Below are positions 11,301 to 23,300 of a stretch of 64,000 bases of DNA, one piece after another. The notes beneath the pieces were generated by a model, which saw only the letters and a list, made by a program, of their open reading frames with translations, made no database searches and was not told the DNA's origin. Origin of the DNA: Progne subis subis (Eukaryota; Chordata; Aves; Passeriformes; Hirundinidae); NCBI GenBank assembly GCA_022316685.1, contig JAKJHU010000361.1, positions 62,001 to 126,000 of the forward strand, read 5' to 3'. Both the position numbers and the translations under genes were made by a program. Each line of letters opens with the position of its first letter. The stretch's first letter is position 1.

Positions 11301-14300
11301 GGCCGCCTCGGCTCGCTTGCAAAACAGCAGTTGCTCTTTCAGTGCTGGGTCACAGATAAGCATCGCTCACAAATAGAGGCCGGGGAGGCTTCAGGCTGTG
11401 CAGCACAGGCAGCTCACGCTGCACAGGGGCTCAGAGGAACATCAGGGCCCCACGACACAGCCCTGTGGGTGCTGATAGCTGGGGTCAGGGCGAGGTCTGG
11501 CCTGGGCAGGTCCAGCTCGGTGGGATAACATCTGTGAAGGAGGCTGTTCCTGCACTGCCTCCTGAGTTCCTAATGCCCAGCAGGGTAATGAGGATGGAAT
11601 CGCTCTGAGAGGGACACCCAGGTCATGGGTGACATCAGCTGGAAGGGGCAGTAACTCTTTAAGTGCTGGGATTAGCTTTAAAGGGTTCAGCACCTCCCTA
11701 AGCAGGCCCAGAGCAGGGGACAGGCAGCAGCACCCGCACAACCGCAGCCCTGCATCCACGGGGTCAGGGCTTGGAGTGTGCTCACCTCACCTCACCTCTC
11801 ATCTCTGGAACATGAGGGGATGGCCCTGCCGTGTGCTCAGTGATGAGGAGCAGCAGCTCCAGGCCATGGCAGCACCGACACCGTGGATGGAAATCCCCGG
11901 GGTGTCGGTCCTGCCCACCGCAGAGAAAACAAACCCCGTAACTCGGCTGCCAAGCCACACAGCTGCTCGAGGGAACCCAAAACCAGCTCAGTGCTGAACG
12001 GCCACGGCGAACCAGCAAGGTCTGAGCCTCCTGTGGCCCTGCAGCACCAGGGGAGCAGCAGCACTGGCTGCAAACACCAACACTGGGCACAAAGATCCAG
12101 CTGAGTTTATCCACGTGGTGCCACGGCTCCTGCAGGATGCTGGTGGCCATGGGAATCATCAGAGGCTCCAGGATCCACCTACGGCACAGCCCCAGGGGAT
12201 GTGGGGGCAGAGCTGAGCTTTAGCCCAGCTGGGCTCAGGCATTGGAGGGATCTCTGCCCACTCACACCAAACACAGCTCTGCTGCTGAACCAGGGAGCTC
12301 AGAAGGAGCTCAGCTGAGCCAGCGTGAGGTTTAGCAGTGAACACACGTCCCGAGCCATCCCTTGCCTGGATTTCACGGGTGCACTCTGTGTCATGGCAAA
12401 GAAAATAAAGTCTGGCTTAATGTAGAATCTCAGAGTCAGAGAATCTCCTGAGCTGGAGGGACCCACCAGGATCATTCATCCAGCTCCTGGCCCTGCACAG
12501 ACACCCCAACACTCCCACCCTGGGCATCCCTGGAGCTGTGTCCCAGCTCTCCTGGAGCTCTGGCAGCCTCGGGGCCGTGCCCATTCCCTGGGGAGCCCGG
12601 GCAGTGCCCAGCACCCTCTGGGGATGAACCTTTCCTGATCTCCAGCCTGAGCCTGCTCTGGTACAGCTCCAGCTGTTCCCTCAGGTAAAATTCAAGCTGG
12701 CCAAGCTCTGAGCAAGCTCCAAACCCAGGTGTCCAGAGCTGCCCTCCTTGCAGTGATGGAAACTGAAGTTCACCAACTCCTGAGCAATTACATTTCTCCT
12801 CCAAAAAAAAAAAAAAAAGAGAAGAAAATTGCATCAACCTCTCTGTGAGCAACCATGGCAACTTGTTAAAATAGGTCAAGATGTGGGGGCAGATAAGGCA
12901 GCTCTGAAAGGCCGCTCGGAGCTGGGTGAAGAACACATCAAACGCAAACGGAGCTTCCGCCAAAATGCACCTTCTCACCCCAAAACGCGCCTCTGGGGCA
13001 GATACCATCAGAGATGTGCTGGGGCCACCTCCCTGGGCAGCACAGAAACAGGGCCTGGTAACAGAACCTGAATGAGATTGTCAGGCCCCTAAAGGCAGCG
13101 CAGAGAGCTCTGGGGATGGGGGATGCGGTGTCCCTCCTCACCCTGCCAGGTCTAGCAGGGCCACCTTGGCGTGTCCTCAAGAGGGAAATGGAACCCCAAG
13201 GCCTGCGTGTTTTGAGTTCTTGGGCTGGCAGAGCCCTGCTCTGCTCCCGGGCAGGCTCCACCTCCTCAGCAGAGCCCAAACGCTGAGCTCCTCTGCTCTG
13301 GCTGCCAGACAGAACTTCCTCCCCTGAGCAAAGTACGAGTAAAGCACAGCAGTGCACAAGAAGGCCTGAGCTCTGCCTGAGTCCCCACTCTGCTGGCCCG
13401 AGCCAGACCTCCAGCACTTCCCAGTGGGCAGCCTGAGCAGGATATTTCACACTGACACAAGCCCAGAGAGTGGAGAGTGCCCAGTTCTCCTCCAGTTTGA
13501 AACCCAGCACGTTCTACTCGCTCTCCCCAGGAGCTGCTCTCACAGTGACCCAGCTTCAGCTCCCTTTGCTTGGAAAACCCCAGAAGGTCTGGGGGCTTTA
13601 AAATGGCTCAGAGGACACCTCTGGAGTCACTGCCTGCCAGGATCACCTGTCCAGGGACCTTTCCCAAATGCAAAAGCTGGCTCTGCTGGCTAGAGCACTG
13701 GATATTGCTCAGCAGCCTTCGAGCAGGCAAACAGAGCTCCAGCTCATGCATTTTCCCAGTGATTTCAGATTTTCCTCACCACATTTAAATCCTCTTAAGT
13801 GAAACAATGCAAAAATAAATTTAAAAAATCAGGTGTTCCCACTTATTGATCCCACCAAAGTGCCTGGGCCAAGCGATTCTCTTCCCAGACCCAAGAGGGA
13901 TTGGAAATGAGGTGAGGGAAAATGTTACGCAGAGCAAAGTGTTTGGAATTGTGCTCTGGCATTTCATGAACCCAAATCTCCCCTTCCCAAAGGCACTGCT
14001 CCAAGGACAGCCTTTGGGGTGCTAATATTCCTTGGGAAAACACTGGGCCCAGCTGCTGCCTGCAGCTCCTCGCCTTTCTCTGAGGGTGGCTCTTCTGCAC
14101 TCTTATCCATGAGCTACAACAAACGTGGAGGGAAATATCCAGCTTGGAACAAAACGCTCCTGATGTTGCCAGCACCTCGGTGCCTCAGTTTCCCCAGCTG
14201 TTCAAATGCATCCCGGGCTCCTGCATACCCAAAAGCACTTCCAGGTGCTGTAGGGAAAGGCATTGTCAGGAGAAAATAGGAATAAAAATAGGAATAAAAA

Positions 14301-17300
14301 GAGCAACTTGTGCTCAGTGGTCTCTTTTCTCAGGAAGATCAATTTCCGTGGCGCAGCAGAGAACGAGCCCCGGGTCACAGTCCCCCTCTCCCAAGCCCCA
14401 ATCCATTCAGGAGTGCAGAGCACACTCATATTCTGTACGGACTTGGTAGAGCCTCGTTCAGAGGGAAGGGCTGAGCTCTCTTTCTAACTAAAGCTATAGC
14501 AACAAACCACTTCCTTTTTTACGCTCCTAAAATTATCTCCCCACCTTTCCTCCCTCCTGCACCTCTCCCCACCCTCACAAAGGCACGGAGTCAGCCCCGA
14601 GATGAGCCGTGCGTGGGAGGAGACCCGGGGACAGTTGCATCTCAGGATCTGCTCTGAACCTGCTGATGATCTTTATCGGCACAAACTCTTTCCACCAGCT
14701 GCTCCCAGCTGGGCAGGACGGATCTGAGTGTGCAGAGCCAGGGGAGCTGGCAGGAGCTGCCCCAGAGTTCTCCTCAGAGCACAGGGAAAAGCCGTGGCAC
14801 AGAAGGGCTGGAAAGGATTAGCTCAGCTTTAGCTGGAAGTCCCATTCCACCAAGCTTCTCTCCTTGGAGATGCCAGATTGCTGAAGGGCTGTCATAAAGA
14901 GCCAGAGTTTCCGTGGCCTATCACTTTCTCATCTCTCCCAGTGCAGGGAATGGAAAATGTCTGGGCTGGCTCTGGCAGCTCCCCATCCCTGTCTCACACC
15001 AAGGTGCAGAGCATAGCTGGGCTCCTCTGTGCCAGAGGGGAGAGGATCCATCTGTCCATCCATCCATCTGTCCATCCATCCATCCATCCATCCATCCATC
15101 TGTCCATCCATCCATCTGTCCATCCATCCATCCAACCATCCATCCATTCATCCATCCATCTGTCCATCCATCCATCTGTCCATCCATCCATCCATCCATC
15201 CATCCATCCATCCATCTGTCCATCCATCCATCCGTCCATCCATCCGTCCAACCATCCATCCATCCATCCGTCCATCTGTCCATCCATCCATCCATCCAAC
15301 CATCCATCCATTCATCCATCCATCCATCTGTCCATCCATCCATCCGTCCATCCATCCGTCCAACCATCCATCCATCCATCCGTCCATCCATCCGTCCATC
15401 TGTCCATCCAACCATCCATCCATCCGTCCAACCATCCATCCATCCATCCATCTGTCCATCCATCCATCCATCCGTCCAACCATCCATCCATCCATCCGTC
15501 CATCCATCCATCCATCCATCCATCCAACCATCCATCCATCCATCCATCTGTCCATCCAACCATCCATCCATCCGTCCGTCCATCCATCCATCCATCCACC
15601 CATCCCCACCACACACAGCAGCGCTGGAGGTGAGGCTGCTCCTGCCCCAGGGGACACCACATCCCAGATGTCCCCGGTCACCACCACGGGGAGCTGGGGG
15701 CCCTGCAGCACCTCAAGTTCAGGAACCAAACCAGCTCCTGCCACGGCCAGCCTGGGGCAAATGGAGAGCAAGGCACTGGGTGCCCTGTGCCCAGCCAGGT
15801 GCCACATCCCCCTGGGGTGTGGGACGTGTGGGATGCCCACTCTGGGAGGAGATGCAGCCCCGGGCCGACCCCAGAGACACCCCAAACCTTCCCTCATACC
15901 CCTGCACCGGCCACAGCGAGCCGGGGCAGCCCAGAGCGCCCCGAGGCTCTGCCCCCAGGGATGGCGAGGTGCCCCGAGGGGCTGGGGGGCACAGAGGGGT
16001 TTCCCAGCACCGTGCCCTACCTGTGTAGCCAGCCAGGGCGGCAGCAGGAATGACAGGCTTGTCCTTGTTCATGTCGGCCCGGTCCCGCACATAGTCCTTG
16101 AAGGTGCCCTTGGGCTTGTGGCTGGGCAGGGTGGCAGGGTAGTCCTCGGAGTCGAAGCTGTCGTAGGAGGGGACGCGCTGCAGGCTCTGGAAGGAGGACT
16201 GGCTGCTCCAGGACTGCGTCAGGCGGTCACAGCTGTCGTAGCTCTCTATGCTCTCGAAGGAGTCCTGGCCTCCCAGCTTACCTGGAGGAGGCACAGCAGG
16301 TGAGATGGGCCGGGCTGGCACAGGAGGCTTCACTTGGCTGGCACAGGAGGCTTCACCTGACTGGCACAGGAGGCTTCACCTGGCTGGCACAGGAGGCTTC
16401 ACCTGGCCAGCACAGGAGGCTTCACCTGGCTGACACAGGAGGTTTCACCTGGCCAGCACAGGAGGTTTCACCTGGCTGGCACAGGAGGCTTCACCTGGCC
16501 AGCACAGGAGGTTTCACCTGGCTGGCACAGGAGGTTTCACCTGGCCAGCACAGGAGGTTTCACCTATGCAGCCCAGACCTGCAATACTTTTTTACCTTTG
16601 CCATTCAGAGCAGGGCTGAGCCCTGGAAAACTTCAGGCAGAAGAGCAAGGCAGAGAGAGACAGGGGAAAAACCCAAATCTGGCCTCTCTACCCCAGACTG
16701 GTGCCTGAGGCTGACTGGAAATGGTCCCTCATCTGCAAAAGGCAATGTCAGAGATATAATTCACTTTAGGTGCTCAAGGCTGAGCTCAGGAGCCTGAACA
16801 TGGGCACTCCAGGACCTCTTTATTCAGAGGGTGGGCAGGCCCTGGCACAGGGTGCCCAGAGCAGCTGTGGCTGCCCCAGCCCTGGCAGTGTCCAAGGCCA
16901 GGTTGGACATTGGGGCTTGGAGCAACCTGGGACAGGGGAAGGTGTCCCTGCCCATGGCAGGGTGTGGAACCAACTTTAAGGTCACTCCCAAGTCAAACCT
17001 TCCTATGACTCCTTGATTTCTGTGATTCTCTTGCTGCTGAAGGATTTTGGAGGTCTCCAATAAACCCTCATTACATCTGCCAGCCCTACTCAAACACTGC
17101 TCAGGCACACCCAGCTCCTTTAATTTTGATGTTTCTTCCCAAACTACAAAGCAGCCCTTTGCTGCCATCTGTTCCAGCCAGCCCCAAATCCCCATCCAGC
17201 AGCAGGTTTGATGGAGGAGGAGAGCCAATGGCTGCGAGCTCCAACAGCTTCTTCCAGCTCTGGTAAGGTGAGCACAGCTGGTTTGTGTCAAAGTCACTCT

Positions 17301-20300
17301 CTGGGGTATTTTTAGTCAAAGCCAGAACATGAGAGGCCAGATCCTCAGCAGTGCTGATTTACACCCCCCAGAGCCAGCCCGTGCAGCCTCTGTACCGAAA
17401 CAGAGCTAAAAAAGGACCCAAAGAACAAACTGAAATTGCTGCCTCTGATCTCCCTACGCTGCCGATTGCTCAACATCTTTCCTGACAAGCTACGAGCGTA
17501 ACAGGATCATTCAAGTTCACTAATTTCCCAAACCCGGCTAAAAACAGCTGCTGGGATTGTGCAAGAGCTCCTGGAGAAATTTCCATTGGCAGGGCTACCC
17601 ACAGCCTGGGCCCAAAGAGCAAATCCCAGGGGAAGGGGAACGTGGAAGGGCGCTGGCACACGCCCCCAGATATTTGTTGTGTTGTAGTTTGAAGAGCACT
17701 TGCTGTGCAAAGACTCAACTACTGCGGGCCCTGCTCCAGTTGCTGGCCTGGAATCACTGGGAGCTGAGATCCATTGGCTTCACTCTGCTGGGACAGCCCT
17801 GTTTCAAACTCTTTTCTATTTTCTCTTAGTTTTTTGAGCATTTCACTTTCCAGTCCCTCCCTGAATCCTGCTAAGGGGAACACGACACTGCTCTGTGTGT
17901 ACACTGACTGGCATAACCAATCCCCTGAGCAGTCCTGCAGCACGAGCTCCTGTAGAAAAGGAATTCAAAGCTGACAGAGACATGATTTGTGTCAGCCCAT
18001 TGGAAATTCACCTAAGTTCCACCTAGGTGGAACAATCACACCCTGCACTTACTCAGGAGAAGCTTAAATGAGTTTGGCAGCTCCACTTCTCAACCAGCCA
18101 CCCTCGCTGACAGGGCAGAGAGGAACAACTCCTGTGGAACCCCAAGAGTTCCTCCTAAAGGCCCCACAGAAGGCGGCTGTCTGAAAAACCCTCACCCTGA
18201 GGTGATGCTGCAGGGCTTGACTTTGTGCCAGACTAACCTTGTAAGACAGAGCAAGGTAAAGAGGGACATAAATATAAATTAAGCGGGCTCTGCTTTATAT
18301 TAAGGCTTTCCCCCGCCCCTGGGAGGCTCTGTGTCCCCGAAGGGCCCTTCCACGGCTGAAATGCAGCACTGGTGGGAGCACAGCCCCCTGCAGTCAGTGC
18401 TCAAGGCTGCTACCAGCAGCATCCAGGGCTCTCTCTTCCCTCCCCTGAAACCATTTCTGGGTTTGCCACTGAGAACAGGCTCGAGGTAGAGTTGCAAAAG
18501 GCTTCCTGAACCATTGCACTGTGAGAGTGATGAAATCACCTGTGTTAAAGAAAAGGTCAAGAAAAGGGAAAGATACTGATGAAACCTAGGCAGAAAAACA
18601 ACCCCAAAAAGAGAAGTTTACCCAAAATTAAAACCCTTCTGCCCTTCTGGCTCAGGTCACCTCCCTCAAAGAAGCAGCAATAACATGAATAACAACTTCC
18701 CTGTAATTACAGGGAAGAATAATTGGAAAAAGAGAAAGTTCAAATGAGCTGCATGTGCGATGCAGCCCTGGAAAGCAGCTCTGGCTTTCCTGGGAAGGCA
18801 GCTCATGCTCAGCTCTCTGGATAAATGGGTTTAACTGCTCCACATGGAACCCGGCTCACAGCAACACGTCACTGTAATGAATTCTGGGCCTGGGGACACC
18901 TGGGTTCCATTCAGGGGGATGGCAGGAGGGTCACATCTCTTCCCCGTGCCTCAGGCTCCCTACCTGGAATCCGGAGATAACGATCCCACTTGTGAGGGAC
19001 TTTGAGCTCTGTGGATTAAACTTTCTGCTTTGAACAGAGGCAGAGCCACATCCCCAGCCTGGCATCACTGATGTGATCACAAAGCAATCAGACACGTGGG
19101 CCCCACGTGTTCCCAGTCTCATACCATTAATTGGGAAGGCATTTGGGCTCAGATCCTCCAAAGTGCTCAGGTGTTCAAATCCCACCATCTCAGACAGGAA
19201 TCGTGTACCTGGAACTCTTTGGAGAGGAACATTCGGGGGTCCTGCTGCCTCAGCCCCTGACATCTGCACCTTGTAACAAAGCTCAGGAATTAGCTACAGC
19301 AGAATGTTTCAAACAAGCAGCCATCAAATCCCTGGGCGTAATGGATAAAGGCTTTGGATCACAGAGTGCAAAACTCTTCAGAGCCTTGAACAGCAATTCC
19401 TGATGACAACTTGTAAAGAATTTGTGCGGCTTTGCCTGGGCTCCTAAAAAATGGGATTTCTACAAGCACCCAGCAGTTCGTCCTCCCTGATAACATGAAA
19501 GCTCAGTTCAATTTGACTCAGGTTTGACATCAAAGCCCAGCACCAGAAACATTTCCGCAGATGATGTAAAAACAGGCAGCAGAGGAGAGGAAAGAAAGAC
19601 CTGCCTCGAGTTTTCCCTGGAGAGCAGGGAGGGCTCAAAGCCACCAGGGCATCCAGCACGTGTTGGGAGAGGGCTGCGTTAGCGCCGCACATTCCCACGG
19701 AAGGGAAGGTGACAACAGCAGGAATCCAAGGCAGCCCCGGGTTTGGGTTTAAGCCCAGCTTTACCTCGGCTGGCACGGCCCATGCACATGTTGTCCGGCG
19801 TCACCACCTCCTGCTTGATGGAGAAGTAGTCTGTCTGCAGCGAGTCCTGCGCCGGCTCCCGCAGCAGCACCGAGGGATAATCGCTCTCGTACTTGAGGGA
19901 CAGCAGCTCCTCCGAGCTGATGGGGTGCAGGGTCTGGTAGGACTCGGTGATGAAGCTGGGCTCGGAGAACTCGGAGGGGGGCACGCACTGGGCGTGCTCG
20001 ATGCCATAACCTGGGGGCACAAGAGGAGTCAAACCCCGCCCAAAACCAGCCCCAAGGAACCAGAGCATCCTCCACCCCAACCCTCAGCGTGCATTGCACC
20101 AAACTCCTCCCAGGGGAGCTGCCGGAGGGAAAAGGTGGAGAATCCTGGGGAGTGGAGTCTCAGCAAAGGAGCAACGGGGCAAAAATGTTTCATTGCTGAT
20201 CGGGAAAGTTCAGTCCTTTCCACAGCCACCTCTCCCCAGTGACGGAGCCTGGAATCCCAATCCACAGAATGACGGAATCCCAGAAGGTTTGGATTGGAAG

Positions 20301-23300
20301 GGACCTTAAAGGTCATCCAATCCCGCCCCTGCCATGGGCAGGGACACCTTCCACTATCCCAGGCTGCTCCAAGCCCTGCCCAGCCTGGCCTGGGACAATT
20401 CCAAGGATTTAGAGTCCACAGCCGCTCTGGGCACCCTGTGCCAGGGCCTCCCCACCCTCACAGTGAAGGATTTCTCCCTCACAGCTCATCTAGATCTCTC
20501 CTCTTCAGGGCAGTTAGGCTTTTTGCTGGCTCATGAAATATCTCCCAGATTTCCAAAGCCCTTAAGGAGCATCTCCAAAGCAATGGCAATGGGAAGTGCA
20601 GGGGTGCAGGTGGAGACTCATCCCTGTCCTTGCTAGGCTCCTCCCTGGCAGTACAGAATTAAGCCTTCTCCCCCCATTCCCTCCCTTCTTTTAAAAGATT
20701 TTTCACAATTCCCAATACTCAGGTGTGCTGAAGCCGCTTTCAAAGTCTGCCGAGCTGCAACTTCAAACAAATAGTGCTTGAAAAAAAATCAGATTTTGGC
20801 ACAAGGCAAAAAATACAGAAGGCTCCAAAATCGACCCTAAACCCTTGGAAAAACAACATCACCCTTTGCATGGTGCAGTCCTATTGTGGTGGGACAAATC
20901 TCTCATCAAAGGTGCTCCCAGACGTGATAATGGTGGTAATTGACACTGCTAATTGAGACTTACTAATGAAGTAGTCTGAGGTGTAGCGGGACTCGGGGTA
21001 TGTGGTGCTCACTCCGTTTGCTGGGTACGGTTTCACCTCTTCTGCAAAGAGGAAAGGAAGGAAATGTCACCAGTCTGAAGGCACACGGAGCTGTGCAAGA
21101 CTTGCTGTGACACCAAGAGCCCTGAACTTCCCAAAATCTCCTCCCTGGGTTAAGCTGGGACGTTCTGAGCAACAGAAATTAACTCGGAGCTGAAATCCCA
21201 CAGAAATCTGGGGTCCTTGGGGAAATCCTGCTGCAGGTATGGCCGAACTTAAACAAAACCACCCCAGCCCAAACAGCAACAGCTTTCTCAGTCAGGGCTC
21301 CAGGAGGCTCTGAGCTCCCCGCTCCATCATTTCCTTGCTTGCCTCAGGCTTTATCGCCTCTCATTCTCCTGGGGCTTGCTGAGCACACCTCCATGTGTGA
21401 GCTCCTGGAACAATTCCCCACACAAGGACAGTCGTTTTCCTGGAAAAGCCCTGTTTTTAGAACAGCAGTAGGTGTGTGAGGGAGTGGGTAACCCATCCCA
21501 AAGCCAGCTCCTCTAGCCCCAAACCTGTGTGGATTCCCAGCCTGTGCAGCGCCTGGTGTCGGTAGAGCATTCCATGTTAAAACTGCTTTGTCTCGCTGTC
21601 CCTGACCCCACTCCTGGCACAGACTCCTCCATGTATATATGGTCAAAGTGCCAGATTTCAGCCTTCCATAGGCATAATTCAGTGGAAAAGAGCTTGGAAA
21701 ACGTCAAAACATGGATTCCCTGCTCCCTGTGGCTTTTTCCAAGCACTTTGCTCCTCCTGGGCTGAGCTGAATTTGCTTTCCCACGTAAAAACCACCCTTG
21801 CCCCTACCCTGAGCAGTTTTTTCCGTGAACACCTGACTCGTTCCAGTATGGAATTCTGAGCAGGGATATTGGGATGGGAGATTTTCTTTCCTTTAACCAA
21901 AGCAATGTCCCCGGGCAGCTCTGGGCTGGGTTTGATTCTGGAGGCTCTGGAGAAGCCGAGCACAGATAGCGCACGTTCGCCTTCGAGGAGCCTAAATTTG
22001 GCCCTCTCCTCTGGGGATTGCAGGCTGGAAAATATTCCCTAACAAAAGGAGGGGTTGTGCAAACACAGAGGACTAATGAGAAATGCTCTGTTCCTCTCTC
22101 CACAGCGTCTGCCAAGGGGCAGGGGGTGACCACAGAGCAGGGGAGAACCTTCGGCTGTGCTTCGAGTCAAGTGCAGGGCACTGCTGACTGCTGGTAACTG
22201 AGGAGGTTATTTTAGGAAGAATTATGGAAAAATAAACCTGAAAATACCTAAATCCATGCGGGGAAAAGGTGCCCATGTGCTGTTTTTAAACCCTGAGCAG
22301 GCTGTGGTACGTGAGTCACGCAGGGCTCACAGGGGACAGTGTCAGCCCAGGGGACAGCGGGGTCACAGCCTGTCCCAGCACGACCCCGGGCCAGCAGCAC
22401 AGGTAAGAGGCACTTCGGGGTTAAGAACCGCTCCCAGCACCAACACCCCCAGTGACGAGGGTGGGGAAGATGGAGAGATAAGCTGGAGCCCTGGCTGAGC
22501 CTGGAGACACCTGGATCTCTTCCCACGTCACATCCAGGTGCAGAGGGAGACCCCAGCTCCTCCTGCGTGGGCAGAGACGTGGCAGGGACAACTCTGTTCT
22601 GTACAGCACCAGCAGTGCCCAGCTCTGGTCAGGGCTGGAGATGAGCCCCAGGACTCACAGGGAACAGAAACCAGTCCTGGGTGGGGAGGCTGATTGCTTC
22701 TTGGAAGCTCTTTGTTACTCACTGAATACCTCACTGGAAACACGTTCAGAGCCCATCGGAGGAGCAAGGGCCCTGCTTGTGCAAGAGTGACAAAGCCACC
22801 AGCGAAATCAAACGAGGAACGGAGATGTCTTGGTTCCCAGGGCCACACCAACAGTGTGAAGACACAGAAATTCAGCTTTGTTCATTTTTGGCCTTTCAGA
22901 AGAAGAGTTGCAGCAGGCACAAAGATTTTCAGCTTCTTGGAAGGACTCTTCCCTATCCCAGGCCTTTGTGCCGTCAATACTGCAGTGTCTGAATACCCAC
23001 GTGTGTCAGTGCTGGCTGAAATCATCATTCCCGCTCTGCCATAAATTTACAGCATCAATTCCTCCACGTGTGAGGAATCTGCGGGAAGGAGGTGCAAACC
23101 CAGCCCTGGTGCCTCAGTCAGTACCTGCAGCACATCCCACCCTCTCCAGTGGGCACAGCCCAACAAAATCACAGAATTACCGAATCCTAGGACGGGTTGG
23201 GTTGGAAAGGACCTTGAAGACCACCTATTCCCAACCATGGGCAGGGACAGTAAGGAAGAAGGGCTGTGGGAAGGTGCAAGCGATGGCTCATTGCAAGGAG

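Larger units (their letters stand above)
6441..16020 (-). other. ETS1: ETS1 intron 6
   Basis: About 9.6 kb. It holds CR1-type pieces near 10.43 and 12.42 kb, an A16 run at 12803, a two-copy 18-bp repeat near 10.58 kb and the (CATC)n array at 15.05-15.61 kb. The acceptor side has a clear CACTAAT branch-point candidate. No internal exon or RNA gene was recognised. Confidence 0.92.
16282..19764 (-). other. ETS1: ETS1 intron 5
   Basis: About 3.5 kb. The end next to exon 6 carries the 23-bp minisatellite (16314-16566) and then a CR1-type fragment (16803-17030). The remaining 2.7 kb shows no recognisable element. Confidence 0.93.

Noticed and set aside
14878..16303. Very long open frames (230-424 codons) on both strands rich in His-Pro-Ser-Ile or Asp-Gly-Trp-Met
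   Set aside because: They are translations of the (CATC)n array, which has no stop codon in any frame, and lie in an ETS1 intron.
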